The position numbers and the translations under genes were made by a program. Below the pieces are notes generated by a model. It saw only the letters and a program-made list of their open reading frames with translations, had not been told where the DNA came from and did not search any database. A stretch of DNA of 6,458 nt from Saprospiraceae bacterium. GTDB lineage: Bacteria > Bacteroidota > Bacteroidia > Chitinophagales > Saprospiraceae. Location: contig SLDF01000325.1 of assembly GCA_007125435.1 (NCBI GenBank), forward strand, positions 1-6,458, in the 5' to 3' direction. Within the stretch, counting starts at the first letter, position 1. Each line of letters starts with the position of its first letter. This document shows positions 6,251 through 6,458 of this stretch, in pieces.

Positions 6251-6458
6251 TGCTCACGTTTAACTCGCTTCGCTCGCGTTTATAGCAGAGCTTCTGTTTC
6301 GGATTTTTCAGTAGCTTTTAATCAGATTGGATTGAGTAAATAGAACTTGAAAGTCTTCAGCCTACTTCAAGCCTAAACAGCGGAGAGCACGGAGTGCTCG
6401 TAGCGTAAACAGCAAACGGAGGCGATAGCCGACCGTTTGCCTAAACAGCGAAGCGTAA
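6251..6458. repeat. Array of TAAAC-headed palindromic units in two opposed blocks
   Basis: On the plus strand TAAACAGC occurs at 6374-6381, 6406-6413 and 6442-6449, each followed by a palindrome: a 6-bp hairpin GAGCAC-GGA-GTGCTC at 6385-6399, a compound hairpin with GCAAACGG at 6412-6419 pairing with CCGTTTGC at 6433-6440 and an inner GGC-GATA-GCC, and the mini-hairpin GCGAAGC at 6448-6454. On the minus strand TAAAC occurs at 6282-6278 and 6262-6258, again followed by CGAAGC-type symmetry. CGCTTCGCT at 6266-6274 and its reverse complement at 6447-6455 form a perfect 9-nt inverted repeat. The block continues past the window edge. It is non-coding and shares words with the array at 261-350. Confidence 0.6.

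Larger units (their letters stand above)
5360..6458. other. 1.1-kb region without a recognisable gene
   Basis: The stretch from the barrel gene start to the right edge has no convincing coding frame. The longest plus-strand frame (5874-6065, 63 codons) begins in a T-rich run, has no ribosome-binding site and resembles nothing I know. About 5400-6180 is strongly AT-rich with frequent stops in all frames. It contains the two candidate promoters, the hairpin at 5594-5628 and a 10-bp palindrome CATGGCCATG at 6096-6105. From about 6185 the base composition changes and palindromic GC-rich units begin. No tRNA or transposase fragment was recognised. Confidence 0.6.

Noticed and set aside
6374..6458. 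CRISPR array interpretation of the TAAACAGC repeats
   Set aside because: The repeat word is only 8 nt, the spacing is irregular (32 and 36), the intervening sequences are palindromes rather than unique spacers, and no cas gene is present.

Overview
The window looks like an ordinary chromosomal stretch from a member of the Bacteroidota, probably a Cytophagales-like lineage. The evidence is AT-rich DNA, starts mostly without a Shine-Dalgarno sequence, candidate TAnnTTTG promoter boxes, a PorT-like outer-membrane beta-barrel protein, and a type 2 isopentenyl-diphosphate isomerase of the form I recall from flavobacteria. The taxonomic call is inference, since no rRNA or marker gene is present.

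Layout from left to right. Positions 1-50 (minus) hold the first 16 codons of a gene that leaves the window, read here as a probable HMG-CoA reductase. Positions 51-415 are non-coding and contain a GC-rich array of short palindromes (261-350) and a candidate minus-strand promoter box (365-374). Positions 416-1483 (minus) encode a type 2 isopentenyl-diphosphate isomerase. Positions 1512-1751 (minus) hold a doubtful 79-codon ORF that overlaps the 3' end of the next gene. Positions 1729-3099 (minus) encode an MscS-family mechanosensitive channel. A 208-bp divergent intergenic region with two perfect 14-bp palindromes separates it from 3308-4501 (plus), a METTL25/RRNAD1-type SAM-dependent methyltransferase of unknown substrate. 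A hairpin terminator (about 4504-4544) lies between that gene and the convergent gene at 4655-5359 (minus), an outer-membrane beta-barrel protein. The remaining 1.1 kb (5360-6458) has no recognisable gene. It holds two candidate promoters for the barrel gene, an isolated strong hairpin, and at the right edge a block of palindromic units that begin with TAAAC.

Functionally, the only link I can support is at the left end. The probable HMG-CoA reductase forms mevalonate and the type 2 isomerase interconverts IPP and DMAPP, the first committed and last steps of the mevalonate route to isoprenoids, in the same orientation. The channel, methyltransferase and barrel protein are envelope or housekeeping genes with no evident shared pathway.

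I do not see a phage, CRISPR, toxin-antitoxin, defence or secondary-metabolite system. The points most worth checking are the two GC-rich palindromic intergenic arrays, the edge assignment of HMG-CoA reductase, and the uncharacterised methyltransferase with its own N-terminal region.
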